A DNA stretch of 64,000 bases from Limibacterium fermenti (GCF_041902845.1 NZ_CP159486.1:3100001-3164000), one strand, 5' to 3'; positions 52,512 to 62,612 are shown, counted from the stretch's first letter. Numbers and translations: made by a program. The notes: generated by a model not told the origin, from the letters alone.

Positions 52512-53914
52512 AATTCAAGTTACACACGCACACCCGCCGGTTACTCGGCGACCTGCACACGCCGGTCAGCATTTATCTGAAAGTGCGGGACGCTTTTCCC
52601 GAATCGGCGCTGCTCGAAAGTTCCGATTTTCATGCCCGAGACAACAGCACGTCGTATGTGGCGCTCAATCCCATCGCTTCCGTCGAAGTAAACCGGGGCG
52701 CCGCCACGATGCGTTTTCCCGACGGAAGCCTGCTCCACGAAAAACTTCGCGACCGCTATTCCATTACCGATGCCCTGGCCGGATTTATCGGGCATTTCGA
52801 TGTGGAAGGGGATGAAAAAGAGGCTTGCGGCCTTTTCGGGTATACCACCTTCAACTGTGTGCGATATACCGAGAATATCGCCGTAAAGGAAAGCCGCCCC
52901 GACCGCAACGATGCGCCCGACATGCTATATATCTTGTACAAATACCTGATCGTTTTCGACCATTTCACCGATCGCATCACCCTCATCGAATTGCTGCGAG
53001 AAGGCGAAGAGAGCCGTTTGCACGAAGTCGAATCGCTCGTGAACCTGCGAAACTTCGCTTCGTTCAACTTCTTTGCCGAAGGCGACGAATACAGTACCAT
53101 CACCGACAATCAATTCAAAGAATACGTACGACTGGGCAGACAACATTGCCTGCGTGGCGACGTGTTCCAGATCGTTCTTTCCCGCCGGTTTGTCCAGCAT
53201 TTTTCGGGCGATGACTTCAAAGTGTACCGGGCGCTGCGCTCCGTAAATCCGTCGCCGTATTTATTTTATTTCGACTTCGGAGGATACCGTATCTTCGGCT
53301 CTTCCCCCGAAACGCATTGTAAGATTAAAGGGAAAGCCATCAGCATCGACCCCATCGCCGGCACCACCAAACGCACGGGCAATCCCGTCGAAGACCGGAA
53401 GGCGGTCGACTTCCTGCTGAAGGATCCCAAAGAGAACGCCGAGCATGTCATGCTGGTCGATCTGGCGCGCAACGATATCAGCCGCCATGCACACGGCGTG
53501 AAGGTCGAGTTCTATAAAGAACCGCAGTTCTACTCGCATGTCATCCACCTTGTTTCACGGGTGAGCGGCACGCTCGACGAGGGAGCCGATCCCATCCGGG
53601 CTTTCTTCGACACCTTCCCCGCCGGCACATTATCCGGAGCTCCGAAAGTAAGGGCGATGCAACTGATTTCCGAAATAGAGGAGCACAATCGCGGAGCCTA
53701 CGGCGGATGCATCGGCTTTATCGGATTGAACGGCGACCTCAATCAGGCCATTACGATACGCACTTTCGTCAGCCGCAACAACGAACTATGGTATCAGGCG
53801 GGCGCGGGAATCGTGTCCAAAAGTGAGGAAGAATACGAATTGCAGGAAGTAAACAGCAAGCTCGGCGCCTTGAAAAAAGCCATCGACCTGGCTGCGTCTT
53901 TATATCACGTTTAA
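52508..53914 (+). CDS. trpE: anthranilate synthase component I
   Basis: 468 residues. Converts chorismate to anthranilate with TrpG. The feedback-inhibition motif LLESSD is at about residues 34-39, so tryptophan inhibition is expected. Chorismate-binding motifs: PSPYLFYFDFGGYRIFGSSPE, DPIAGTTKRTG, EHVMLVDLARNDI, and FPAGTLSGAPKVRAM. Eleven bases before trpG. Confidence 0.96.
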   Translation: MKFKLHTHTRRLLGDLHTPVSIYLKVRDAFPESALLESSDFHARDNSTSYVALNPIASVEVNRGAATMRFPDGSLLHEKLRDRYSITDALAGFIGHFDVEGDEKEACGLFGYTTFNCVRYTENIAVKESRPDRNDAPDMLYILYKYLIVFDHFTDRITLIELLREGEESRLHEVESLVNLRNFASFNFFAEGDEYSTITDNQFKEYVRLGRQHCLRGDVFQIVLSRRFVQHFSGDDFKVYRALRSVNPSPYLFYFDFGGYRIFGSSPETHCKIKGKAISIDPIAGTTKRTGNPVEDRKAVDFLLKDPKENAEHVMLVDLARNDISRHAHGVKVEFYKEPQFYSHVIHLVSRVSGTLDEGADPIRAFFDTFPAGTLSGAPKVRAMQLISEIEEHNRGAYGGCIGFIGLNGDLNQAITIRTFVSRNNELWYQAGAGIVSKSEEEYELQEVNSKLGALKKAIDLAASLYHV

Positions 53915-53925
53915 AACGGATTGAA

Positions 53926-54507
53926 ATGAAAAAAATTCTCGTCCTCGACAACTACGATTCCTTTACGTATAATCTGGTTCATGCGATAAAGGCCTTAGGA
54001 TATACCGAAGTCGATGTCATCCGGAACGACCGCATCGATCTCGACCGTGTGGAACAGTATGATAAGATCATTCTGTCGCCCGGTCCGGGCATCCCCGAAG
54101 AAGCCGGCCTTCTCTTGCCTCTTATACGGCGTTACGCGCCTGCAAAAAGCATGTTGGGCGTTTGCCTGGGGCATCAGGCCATCGCCGAGGCCTTCGGAGG
54201 GACACTCGTCAACCTGTCCGACGTCTTTCACGGCGTACAAATTCCCGCGGAAATCGTTGCCGACGATCCGATTTTCAGGGGTCTGCCCCGCATCATACCG
54301 GTCGGACGGTATCACTCATGGATTGTTTCCCGCAACGGCTTCCCCGCCCATCTCGAAATCACCGCAATCGATGATGCCGGCTCGATTATGGCTTTTAAAC
54401 ACCGTACGCTCGACATTCACGGCGTACAGTTTCATCCCGAATCGGTCTTGACGCCTAACGGATTAACCATTATACGAAACTTCTTAATGATGAGTTATGA
54501 GTTATGA
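53926..54507 (+). CDS. trpG: anthranilate synthase component II (glutamine amidotransferase)
   Basis: 193 residues. Class I glutamine amidotransferase giving ammonia to TrpE. Catalytic Cys in MLGVCLGHQAIAEAFGG, oxyanion loop LSPGPGIPEEAG, and the His-Glu pair in GVQFHPESVLT. Full length, not fused to trpD or trpE. Confidence 0.96.
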   Translation: MKKILVLDNYDSFTYNLVHAIKALGYTEVDVIRNDRIDLDRVEQYDKIILSPGPGIPEEAGLLLPLIRRYAPAKSMLGVCLGHQAIAEAFGGTLVNLSDVFHGVQIPAEIVADDPIFRGLPRIIPVGRYHSWIVSRNGFPAHLEITAIDDAGSIMAFKHRTLDIHGVQFHPESVLTPNGLTIIRNFLMMSYEL

Positions 54508-54600
54508 ACTATGAACTATGAGCTATGAGTTAATTAGCAAATTAGCAAATTAGCAAATTAGCTGATGACCGACAACTTTCAACTGTACTGTAAACTCCTA
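54508..54600 (+). repeat. word repeats between trpG and trpD
   Basis: ATGAGTTATGAACTATGA words, then TTAGCAAATTAGCAAATTAG words, then CTGTACTGTAAAC. No promoter visible. Same vocabulary and orientation as other gaps. Confidence 0.8.
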
Positions 54601-54608
54601 ATAATTAT

Positions 54609-55607
54609 ATGAAAGAAATACTTTATAAACTATTCGACTATCACTATCTTTCGCGAGAAGAAGCGAAAGACATTCTTTTCCAAATTGTGCAGGGCACGAT
54701 TCCCGAAGCGCAGGTATCCGCCTTGATCACCTGCTTCCTGATGCGCCGTATTTCGGTAGAAGAAATCATGGGCTTCCGCGATGCGCTGCTCGATATGCGC
54801 GTGCCCACCGACCTTTCGGAATACCGACCCATCGATATCGTCGGCACAGGAGGCGACGGGAAGAACACCTTCAATATATCCACGCTGTCTTGCTTTGTAG
54901 TAGCAGGCGCGGGGTATCCGGTGGTAAAACACGGCAACTACGGCTCGACGTCCGTCAGCGGGGCAAGCAACGTGATGGAATTGCAAGGGGTGAAGTTCAC
55001 CACCGATATAGATGCCCTGCGCAAGAGCATCGAAGCGTGCGGGATGGCGTATTTGCATGCCCCGCTGTTCAGTCCCGCTTTGAAAGAAGTGGCCGGAGTA
55101 CGCCGCAACCTCGGCGTGCGCAGCTTCTTTAATGTACTGGGCCCGTTAGTCAATCCCGTACAGCCCGAATACCAGTTACTGGGAGTATACGACCTTTCGA
55201 TGATGCGCTTGTACAGCTATATCTATCAGGAAAGCAAGAAGAGATATTGTGTGGTTCACAGTCTTGACGGATATGATGAGATCTCCCTTACCGGGCGGTT
55301 TAAGGTCGTATCGAATAAGGGGGAACAGCTTTTCCGCCCGGGGGATTTGGGTTTCCGGGAAAACAAACAGAAGGAATTGTACGGAGGCGATACGCCCGAA
55401 GAGGCGGCGCGGTTGTTCAACAAGGTGCTTGAATGCGAAGCCACGGAAGCGCAACTGAATGTGGTATTGGCTAATTCGGCTTTCGCCATTCAAACCATTG
55501 TTCCCGACCGATCGATCGAGGATTGTCTGGAAACCGCCCGCGATTCGCTATATGGCAAAAAGGCCTTGAAAACATTTAAAAAATTTATCGAACTCAATAG
55601 GCCGTAA
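54609..55607 (+). CDS. trpD: anthranilate phosphoribosyltransferase
   Basis: 332 residues. Joins anthranilate with PRPP. PRPP-binding GTGGDGKNTFNIST, then KHGNYGSTSVSGASNVME with the Mg-binding pattern, and FFNVLGPLVNP. N-terminal helical domain includes LITCFLMRRIS and EIMGFRDALL. Bordered on both sides by repeat-filled gaps that are unusually long for a trp operon. Confidence 0.96.
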   Translation: MKEILYKLFDYHYLSREEAKDILFQIVQGTIPEAQVSALITCFLMRRISVEEIMGFRDALLDMRVPTDLSEYRPIDIVGTGGDGKNTFNISTLSCFVVAGAGYPVVKHGNYGSTSVSGASNVMELQGVKFTTDIDALRKSIEACGMAYLHAPLFSPALKEVAGVRRNLGVRSFFNVLGPLVNPVQPEYQLLGVYDLSMMRLYSYIYQESKKRYCVVHSLDGYDEISLTGRFKVVSNKGEQLFRPGDLGFRENKQKELYGGDTPEEAARLFNKVLECEATEAQLNVVLANSAFAIQTIVPDRSIEDCLETARDSLYGKKALKTFKKFIELNRP

Positions 55608-55830
55608 ACTGTAAACGATAATTTGTCTGACAGATGAAAAGGATAAATGATGAATTAATTAGCAAATTAGCAAATTAGCATATTAGCAAATTAGCATATT
55701 AGCTGATAGCTGCCGACATTAGACATTAGACCGGTGACTGATGACTGGTGACCGGAGACCGGTGACCGGTGACTGGAGACCAAAAAAAAAGATTTCTCCG
55801 TGTAACAACTATAAACTGTAAACTACCATT
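55608..55830 (+). repeat. word repeats between trpD and trpC
   Basis: About 220 bp of TTAGCAAATTAGCATATTAGC words, GACATTAGACATTAGAC, then a run of GGTGACCGGAGACCGGTGACCGG, ending in ATAAACTGTAAAC. GC content changes sharply inside the block. No promoter visible. Confidence 0.85.
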
Positions 55831-55836
55831 CGTTAT

Positions 55837-56625
55837 ATGAAAGATATTTTAAACGATATTATCGCCCACAAAAAAGTGGAGGTGGAGCAGGCTAAAAAAG
55901 CCCGCCCGCTGTCGTCCCTCGTTCGTTCCGTAGAAGAAGGGACCTTTGAAGTGAAATCATTGAAAGAGGCCCTGGTGAGTTCCCCGACGGGAATTATTTC
56001 GGAATTCAAACGCCGCTCGCCCAGCAAGGGCTGGATAAGGCAAACGGCCGATGCGGTAACGATTGCCAAAGGTTATCAGGACAACGGGGCGAGCGCCCTG
56101 TCGGTGCTCACCGACGAGAAGTTTTTCGGAGGTACGCGGCAAGATCTCCACGCAGCGGCACAGGCGATATCCATTCCCATCCTTCGCAAAGACTTCATTA
56201 TAGATGAATACCAACTCTATGAAGCGAAGTTGTCGGGCGCCCATGCCGTCTTACTCATTGCCGCGGCGCTCTCTCCCACCCGATGCAAAAAACTGACCGA
56301 AGTCGCCCGCGATCTCGAATTGGAGGTATTGTTGGAGTTGCACGACGAGCGTGAAATAGCGTATATCACCCCGCTCAACACGCTTATCGGAATCAATAAC
56401 CGTAATCTCGGATCGTTTCACACCGACGTGCGTAAATCATTCGACATGACCCGGCGGTTACCTTCGGACGCGGTTTGGGTTTCCGAAAGCGGCATTTCTT
56501 CGCCGGCCACGGTCAAAGAATTACGCGATGCCGGCTATAAGGGATTCCTTATCGGTGAAAGGTTTATGAAAGAAGACGATCCGGGCGCTTCATTGGGTCG
56601 TTTTATGAAAAGCATCCCGGCATGA
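55837..56625 (+). CDS. trpC: indole-3-glycerol-phosphate synthase
   Basis: 262 residues, TIM barrel. Motifs: ISEFKRRSPSKG with catalytic Lys, VLTDEKFFGG, ILRKDFIIDEYQ, LEVLLELHDE, and LIGINNRNLGSF. Closes the ring from CdRP to indoleglycerol phosphate. Its stop overlaps the trpF start by four bases. Confidence 0.96.
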   Translation: MKDILNDIIAHKKVEVEQAKKARPLSSLVRSVEEGTFEVKSLKEALVSSPTGIISEFKRRSPSKGWIRQTADAVTIAKGYQDNGASALSVLTDEKFFGGTRQDLHAAAQAISIPILRKDFIIDEYQLYEAKLSGAHAVLLIAAALSPTRCKKLTEVARDLELEVLLELHDEREIAYITPLNTLIGINNRNLGSFHTDVRKSFDMTRRLPSDAVWVSESGISSPATVKELRDAGYKGFLIGERFMKEDDPGASLGRFMKSIPA

Positions 56626-57248
56626 AACCACAAATCATTAAAGTATGCGGCATGCGCGATGCGGAAAACATCCGGGCTATAGACGAACTGGACGTGGACT
56701 GGATCGGATTCATTTTTTATCCTTCCTCGCCGCGATATGCCGGCAAGTTCGTGCCTCCCCTTCCCGCGAAGGCCAAACGCGTAGGCGTTTTCGTCAACGA
56801 AGAGACTGCCACGTTGCGCGAAACAGCCCGGCGAAACAGTATCGACATCCTTCAACTTCATGGCGATGAAACGCCCGACGATTGCCGTTCTCTTCGCGGC
56901 GACGGCTTTAAGGTGATAAAAGCTTTTTCCGTCTCGCGTGAAGACGCCTCCTTTCCCGCAGGCCTGGTGAAACGCTACGACAACAGTTGCGACTATTTCC
57001 TGTTCGATACCTATACCGCAGCGTATGGCGGATCGGGACAGTCCTTTCAGTGGGAAACCCTTCATTCGTATTCAGGCAATACTCCTTTTTTACTCAGCGG
57101 AGGAATTTCCCCGACAGATCTATCCCGCATCCGCGAATTCCATCATCCGGCATGCGTGGGTATCGACCTCAACAGCCGTTTCGAAACACGGCCGGGACTC
57201 AAAGACATCGAATTACTACAACACTTTATTCAAGAAATCAGAAAATGA
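56622..57248 (+). CDS. trpF: phosphoribosylanthranilate isomerase
   Basis: 208 residues, TIM barrel. Catalytic Cys in IKVCGMRD, QLHGDE loop, LFDT with the general Asp, phosphate-binding LLSGGISP and GIDLNSRFE. Standalone, not fused to trpC. Stop overlaps the start of trpA. Confidence 0.96.
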   Translation: MKPQIIKVCGMRDAENIRAIDELDVDWIGFIFYPSSPRYAGKFVPPLPAKAKRVGVFVNEETATLRETARRNSIDILQLHGDETPDDCRSLRGDGFKVIKAFSVSREDASFPAGLVKRYDNSCDYFLFDTYTAAYGGSGQSFQWETLHSYSGNTPFLLSGGISPTDLSRIREFHHPACVGIDLNSRFETRPGLKDIELLQHFIQEIRK

Positions 57249-58015
57249 ACAGAATCGATCAATTATTCAACGAAAAGAATAGCGGAATCCTGTCGGTTTA
57301 CTTTACGGCCGGCTACCCACATCTTCATGACACGACCGAAATCATCCGGGCCTTACAACAACACGGCGCCGATATGCTTGAAATCGGCATTCCTTTCAGC
57401 GATCCGATGGCCGACGGGCCGGTCATTCAGCAATCGAGCGCAGAGGCGTTGAAAAACGGCATGAGCGTGAAACATTTGTTCGGGCAACTATCCGGAATCC
57501 GCAAGAAGGTGCATATTCCGTTGATTTTAATGGGTTACCTGAACCCTATCATGCAATATGGCTTCGATAACTTTTGCCGCGATGCGGCACAATGCGGTAT
57601 CGACGGACTCATTATTCCCGACTTGCCTTTCGCCGAATATCGCGAATCGTACAAACCCGTCGCAGAGAAATACGGATTGCATACCATCATGCTCATTACT
57701 CCCGAAACCTCGGAAGAACGCATCCGGCTCATTGACGAACATACCGGAGGGTTTATTTACATGGTATCGTCGGCTTCGGTGACGGGCGTGAAAGACACTT
57801 TCGACGATGCGACCCTCGCTTATTTCCGCCGGGTGAATGCGATGCGATTACGTCATCCGAGGCTGACCGGCTTCGGCATTTCCAACAAAACGACTTTCGA
57901 CGCCGCTTGCCGGTATTCCTCCGGCGCCATCATCGGAAGCAAGTTCGTCCGCTTATTGGAAAACGGAAACTCCCCCGACAGGGCGGCTGAAAAGCTAATC
58001 GAAGCATTGAAGTAG
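57245..58015 (+). CDS. trpA: tryptophan synthase alpha chain
   Basis: 256 residues from the ATG at 57245 overlapping the trpF stop; a longer in-frame extension upstream is only the trpF shadow. TIM barrel with catalytic Glu in MLEIGIPFSDPMADGP and Asp in GLIIPDLPFAE. Cleaves indoleglycerol phosphate and passes indole to TrpB, encoded at the other end of the operon. Terminator follows 10 bp later. Confidence 0.97.
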   Translation: MNRIDQLFNEKNSGILSVYFTAGYPHLHDTTEIIRALQQHGADMLEIGIPFSDPMADGPVIQQSSAEALKNGMSVKHLFGQLSGIRKKVHIPLILMGYLNPIMQYGFDNFCRDAAQCGIDGLIIPDLPFAEYRESYKPVAEKYGLHTIMLITPETSEERIRLIDEHTGGFIYMVSSASVTGVKDTFDDATLAYFRRVNAMRLRHPRLTGFGISNKTTFDAACRYSSGAIIGSKFVRLLENGNSPDRAAEKLIEALK

Positions 58016-58025
58016 ACAAAAAAAT

Positions 58026-58059
58026 AACCGGATACACTCTTCACAGGGTTTATCCGGTT
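58026..58059. terminator. terminator between trpA and convergent NigD-like gene
   Basis: AACCGGATA pairs with TATCCGGTT, extended by inner pairs to a stem of about 13 bp with mismatches. It lies between convergent genes and may serve both. Confidence 0.7.
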
Positions 58060-58121
58060 CTTGGAAAATCAAAAAGTCATATAAGAAATAGAACTAATTC
58101 AAAGTAAGTTTTTTCAATTTA

Positions 58122-58865
58122 TTAATAGTATTCATCCGATGTGATGACCGGTATGGAAGCATTATCCGACATATTCGCCAATGCCGCTTGATTATACCGG
58201 TATACCACCTCGTAATTTTTTTCTTCCGCCCAATCCTTCACTTTTACCGAAATAACAACCGAATCGACATCAGTCCGTTGCAACGGTTTCAAGTTGAAAC
58301 TGACAAAGCCTCTGTACAATTTGGAGCTGGCGCTATTATAGGCATTATGCCTGAACTCCAGGTCGACTCCATTCAAGGTGGCTTCGGAAGAGAGGGTATT
58401 CTTTACCATATTGACCGCATGGGGTTTCTCGCCTTTGCCGTAATTAAAGAAAAAGTCGACATTCAGGTAGTCACCTCCAACCCAGATATCATGTATTTGT
58501 ATAGGATCATTTCCGATACTGTCGGCATTTTCCTCATTTAACTCAATCACTTGCTTGGTAAGGATGTTCCAAATATCATTTATTTTCACATAATAATCAT
58601 ATCCGTCTTTCGCATCCGACAAAATCGTATAATTCACCACTACCCGCTGTTCGCTCCCCGGCATATAACGGATGTCGGAATGAACGGGAAGCAACCGTTT
58701 CCCATTATCCAGAACGATGTGATACCCATTTGCACCGGTTGGCTCGACCGTTGCGATACTTACCACAAAATCTCCCAACGAATATTTACTGTTATCATCA
58801 CACGAAGAAAAGTAAGCCAACAATGCGGCCAAACAAATTCCTATTACGACATACGCTTTCTTCAT
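58122..58865 (-). CDS. NigD-like lipoprotein
   Basis: 247 residues from the ATG at 58865 (MKKAYVVIGICLAALLAYF). Lipobox YFSSC near residue 22. A small N-terminal beta-barrel (GDFVVSIATVEPTGANGYHIVLDNGKRL) and a C-terminal beta-sandwich (DIWVGGDYLNVDFFFN) match the NigD-like family, named after a gene near a bacteriocin locus; function unknown. Single gene, no partner seen. Confidence 0.8.
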   Translation of the reverse strand: MKKAYVVIGICLAALLAYFSSCDDNSKYSLGDFVVSIATVEPTGANGYHIVLDNGKRLLPVHSDIRYMPGSEQRVVVNYTILSDAKDGYDYYVKINDIWNILTKQVIELNEENADSIGNDPIQIHDIWVGGDYLNVDFFFNYGKGEKPHAVNMVKNTLSSEATLNGVDLEFRHNAYNSASSKLYRGFVSFNLKPLQRTDVDSVVISVKVKDWAEEKNYEVVYRYNQAALANMSDNASIPVITSDEYY

Positions 58866-58970
58866 AGATCCCAATAATTATATTGAATAAATGATTGCTT
58901 TTATCTAATAGATGAAAAGTCGAAAAAAACGCTGCACAAAAGACAGACAAAACGGATAATTTAACCCTAA

Positions 58971-60806
58971 TTAACCATTCGGGTAAAGTTTCGCAATGAG
59001 ATCCGGTCGATGTATCCTTTTTAATTTCTGTATAATAGAAGTTTTATTCCGTTTTTCATACCAAAAGAAAAATTGGCGTTGCGCATTTTTCTGTTCCTTT
59101 GTTTTGGCGGTGTACATCGGCTTAAGAGTGTACGGATGGTAGCCGGTATAATAGATTTCAGTAGCTAAGGTCATGGGCGAAGGCGTAAAATCCTGCACTT
59201 GCTCCAACCGGAAATCAAGATTTTTTGTGATGGCGGCCAAGTCGGCCATATCCTCATCGGTACAACCGGGATGAGAAGATATAAAATAAGGGATTAGTTG
59301 TTGATTGAGTCCGTGTTGCTTATTTTCTTCATCGAAAATCCGCTTGAATTGATAAAATTGATGAAACGAAGGTTTTCTCATCACGTTCAGCGTTTCGTCC
59401 GAAGTATGTTCGGGCGCCACCTTTAATCTTCCCGACACATGATGGACAATCAACTCGTGCATATACTCCCGGGCCGATTGGTCAATCTTCGGATCGTTGC
59501 TCGTATGCAATAACATATCGTAGCGGATTCCGCTTCCGATGAAAGATTTTTTCACTCCCGGCAAAGCGTCGACCGAACGATAGATATCCAGCAACGGTGC
59601 GTGATCGGTACTCAGGTTCGGACAAATCTTCGGAAAGATACACGAAGGCCTCTTACATTTCTCACAAAGCGAGGTTTCTTTGCCTGCCATGCGGTACATA
59701 TTGGCCGAGGGGCCTCCCAAATCACTGATATAGCCCTTAAAGTCGGGCATTTCCGTAATCTTTTCCACCTCTTTGAGGATAGAGTCTTTCGATCGCGACG
59801 ATATAAACTTGCCCTGATGAGCCGAAATCGTACAAAACGCGCATCCGCCGAAACAGCCCCGATGCAAGGTAACCGAAAACTTAATCATTTCGTAGGCGGG
59901 AATATGTTTGTCCTTGTACTTCGGATGCGGTAAACGCGTATAAGGCAAATCGAACGAGGAATCGATCTCCGTTTCCGTCATGGGAGGGAACGGAGGATTG
60001 ACCACCAACGTCTGATCGTCTACATTCTGCAAAAGCCGCGCCGCATGCAAGCGGTTCGATTGTTCTTCTACGATTCGGAAGTTTTTCGCTTGCTTCAGTT
60101 TATCATTCAGGCACTCCTCATGCGAAAAAAGGCGGATATCTTCTTGAAAGATGCTCGCCGGAATTTGTTGAGGTGCGGTCAAAAAAGCGGTTTGAGGAAT
60201 ATCCTGCAATTCACGCATCGATTTACCCTTCTGCATTTCCTCCACCAATCGATGAAGCGGCTGTTCGCCCATCCCGTAAATCAACAAGTCGGCGTGCGTA
60301 TCGGCGAGAATGGTTTTAAAAAGCCGGTCATCCCAATAATCGTAATGGGTAACGCGCCTCAGAGAAGCCTCCACTCCGCCAATCAGTACGGGAATCTGCG
60401 GATACAGGTCCTTTAAAATGCGGCAATAAACGGTCATCGCCCGGTCGGGACGCATATCGCTGCGTCCGTCGGGCGTATACGCATCATCGGAACGACGGCG
60501 TTTATTGGCGGTGTAATGATTGATCATCGAATCCATCACACCGGCGGTGACGGCAAAAAACATCCGAGGCGTACCCAGCTTCTTGAAATCACGCAAATCG
60601 TCACGCCAGTTGGGCTGTGAAACAATCGCCACACGAAGGCCTAACCGCTCCAACAAGCGCCCGATGACCGCCGTTCCGAACGACGGATGGTCGATATAGG
60701 CATCTCCCGAGAATAGGATCACATCCAGATAATCCCATCCTCGGAGTTCGACTTCCTTTTTCGTCGTAGGGAGCCAGTCGGTAAGTTGCAATGGCCGCTT
60801 ATTCAT
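58971..60806 (-). CDS. YgiQ-family radical SAM protein
   Basis: 611 residues. N-terminal region (WLPTTKKEVELRGWDYLDVI) typical of YgiQ, then a radical SAM core with cluster Cys in HRGCFGGCAFCTISAHQGKF (CxxxCxxC spacing), and a second Cys group CEKCKRPSCIFPKICPN about 70 residues later. The family is widespread and its reaction is unknown. Length normal. Single gene. Confidence 0.92.
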   Translation of the reverse strand: MNKRPLQLTDWLPTTKKEVELRGWDYLDVILFSGDAYIDHPSFGTAVIGRLLERLGLRVAIVSQPNWRDDLRDFKKLGTPRMFFAVTAGVMDSMINHYTANKRRRSDDAYTPDGRSDMRPDRAMTVYCRILKDLYPQIPVLIGGVEASLRRVTHYDYWDDRLFKTILADTHADLLIYGMGEQPLHRLVEEMQKGKSMRELQDIPQTAFLTAPQQIPASIFQEDIRLFSHEECLNDKLKQAKNFRIVEEQSNRLHAARLLQNVDDQTLVVNPPFPPMTETEIDSSFDLPYTRLPHPKYKDKHIPAYEMIKFSVTLHRGCFGGCAFCTISAHQGKFISSRSKDSILKEVEKITEMPDFKGYISDLGGPSANMYRMAGKETSLCEKCKRPSCIFPKICPNLSTDHAPLLDIYRSVDALPGVKKSFIGSGIRYDMLLHTSNDPKIDQSAREYMHELIVHHVSGRLKVAPEHTSDETLNVMRKPSFHQFYQFKRIFDEENKQHGLNQQLIPYFISSHPGCTDEDMADLAAITKNLDFRLEQVQDFTPSPMTLATEIYYTGYHPYTLKPMYTAKTKEQKNAQRQFFFWYEKRNKTSIIQKLKRIHRPDLIAKLYPNG

Positions 60807-60872
60807 TTTTCCTATCTATTTCAGAGCACGAACTTACGTAAAAATCGGCAATCCTGCAACTTCATCCGGAAC

Positions 60873-62582
60873 TCAGGCATCCTGCTTGGCTTGCTCCGTT
60901 AATTCATTTGCACGCTGTACCGCCAAATGAATGTTCGAACAAATATTTTCTTCACCGATAATGACCGGAATATCGGATTTATGCAATTTTGTACGCACAT
61001 AATCATTCACACCCGATAAAATGACCGTAATTTTTTCCTTTCTCGAGTTTTTACAAAACGTTTCCAGATTGTTTAATCCGGTAGAATCGATAAAAGGAAC
61101 TTTCCTCATCCGAATGATGCGGATATTCGGTTTATTGGCTATCTCCCGCATCAATTCATCGAACTTGTTCGCCACTCCGAAGAAAAACGGCCCGTTGATT
61201 TCATACACTTCCACCCCTTTGGGCAATGTGAGCACTTCGTCTTCATAATGATCGGAATGCGACTCCAGTTCTTTCGACATGTCGACCTTACCCGTCGTCA
61301 CAGAGATCTGCGTACTTTCCGACATGCGCTTCAAGAAAGCAAACACGGCCAGTAAAAGCCCGACCTCGATGGCAATGGTCAAATCGAACACAACGGTCAG
61401 GATAAAGGTCGTCAATAAAATCGCCAATGTGGAGTAGGACTGTTTGGTAAGCGATACGAAAATCCGCCATTCACTCATATTATAAGCGACCACGACCAAC
61501 ACCCCGGCCAGGCAAGCCATCGGAATATGGCGCGTCAGATCGCCCAAGAACAGCAATATCAGCAATAATACCACGGCATGAATGATTCCCGCGACAGGTG
61601 TTTTACCCCCGTTATTGATATTGGTCATGGTGCGGGCAATCGCTCCGGTAGCGGGTATCCCGCCGAAGAAAGGCGTGACGATATTCGCCACCCCTTGCGC
61701 CACCAACTCCATATTGGAGTTATGCCTGTCGCCCGTCGCGCCATCGGCGACCATGGCAGACAATAAGGACTCTATCGCCCCCAGCATGGCAATGGTAAAG
61801 GCCGAAGGAAAAAGAAGGCGGATACTTTCCAAGTTAAACCCGATAGGCTCAGCCGCGGGAAGATGGTTATCAATATTAAACCGATCACCGATTGTTTCGA
61901 TCCCCTCGATTCCCCATTGCGTTCTCATAAAATACACCACGACCGTCATGACGACAATCGCGACCAACGATCCCGGAATTCTCCGCGTCATCTTGGGGGT
62001 TAAGAAGATGAGAACAACGCTGATAATGCCGATGGCCGCCGCCCATCCGTTAATCGTATGAAAATTGGAGAGATAGACTTGCCACTTACTGATAAAATCG
62101 GAAGGAACACGATCGATGCTTAGCCCGAAGATATCTTTGATTTGAGTAGAGAAAATAGTCAGGGCGATGCCGCTTGTAAATCCGACGACAATCGGATACG
62201 GAATGAACTTAATCACCGTCCCGAGTTTCATAAAACCCATCGCCAACAACATGATCCCCGCCAAAACCGTAGCGATGGCAAGCCCGGAAACGCCGAACTT
62301 CTCGACGATACCGTACACAATGACGATGAAAGCCCCGGTAGGGCCTCCGATCTGGAAGTTACTCCCGCCCAAAAGCGAGATTAGAAAGCCGGCTATAATC
62401 GCCGTCACAATCCCTTTTTCGGGAGCCACTCCCGAAGAAATACCGAATGCTATGGCTAAAGGAAGAGCCACAATACCCACAATCAAGCCGGACATCAGAT
62501 CCGACAAGAATTTTTCTTTATTATACGTCTTAAGGGAAACGAAAAGTGCGGGCTGAAAATCCTTTAAAAATTTTATTCTCAT
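60873..62582 (-). CDS. SulP-family anion transporter with STAS domain
   Basis: 569 residues. About 12-14 membrane helices (to residue about 415), including FGISSGVAPEKGIVTAIIAG and GGIPATGAIARTMTNI, the SLC26/SulP signatures. Cytoplasmic STAS domain from about 440 with PFIDSTGLNNLETF. Transports sulfate, bicarbonate or dicarboxylate in known members; substrate not predictable. No carbonic anhydrase gene adjacent. Confidence 0.93.
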   Translation of the reverse strand: MRIKFLKDFQPALFVSLKTYNKEKFLSDLMSGLIVGIVALPLAIAFGISSGVAPEKGIVTAIIAGFLISLLGGSNFQIGGPTGAFIVIVYGIVEKFGVSGLAIATVLAGIMLLAMGFMKLGTVIKFIPYPIVVGFTSGIALTIFSTQIKDIFGLSIDRVPSDFISKWQVYLSNFHTINGWAAAIGIISVVLIFLTPKMTRRIPGSLVAIVVMTVVVYFMRTQWGIEGIETIGDRFNIDNHLPAAEPIGFNLESIRLLFPSAFTIAMLGAIESLLSAMVADGATGDRHNSNMELVAQGVANIVTPFFGGIPATGAIARTMTNINNGGKTPVAGIIHAVVLLLILLFLGDLTRHIPMACLAGVLVVVAYNMSEWRIFVSLTKQSYSTLAILLTTFILTVVFDLTIAIEVGLLLAVFAFLKRMSESTQISVTTGKVDMSKELESHSDHYEDEVLTLPKGVEVYEINGPFFFGVANKFDELMREIANKPNIRIIRMRKVPFIDSTGLNNLETFCKNSRKEKITVILSGVNDYVRTKLHKSDIPVIIGEENICSNIHLAVQRANELTEQAKQDA

Positions 62583-62604
62583 TAATCACTTCAAAAAAGA
62601 AGCG

Positions 62605-62612
62605 CAAAAGTA
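62605..62612 (-). promoter_or_regulatory. -7 element of the SulP gene
   Basis: Minus-strand TACTTTTG (plus 62605-62612), exact match, 22 bases from the ATG at 62582. Confidence 0.6.
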
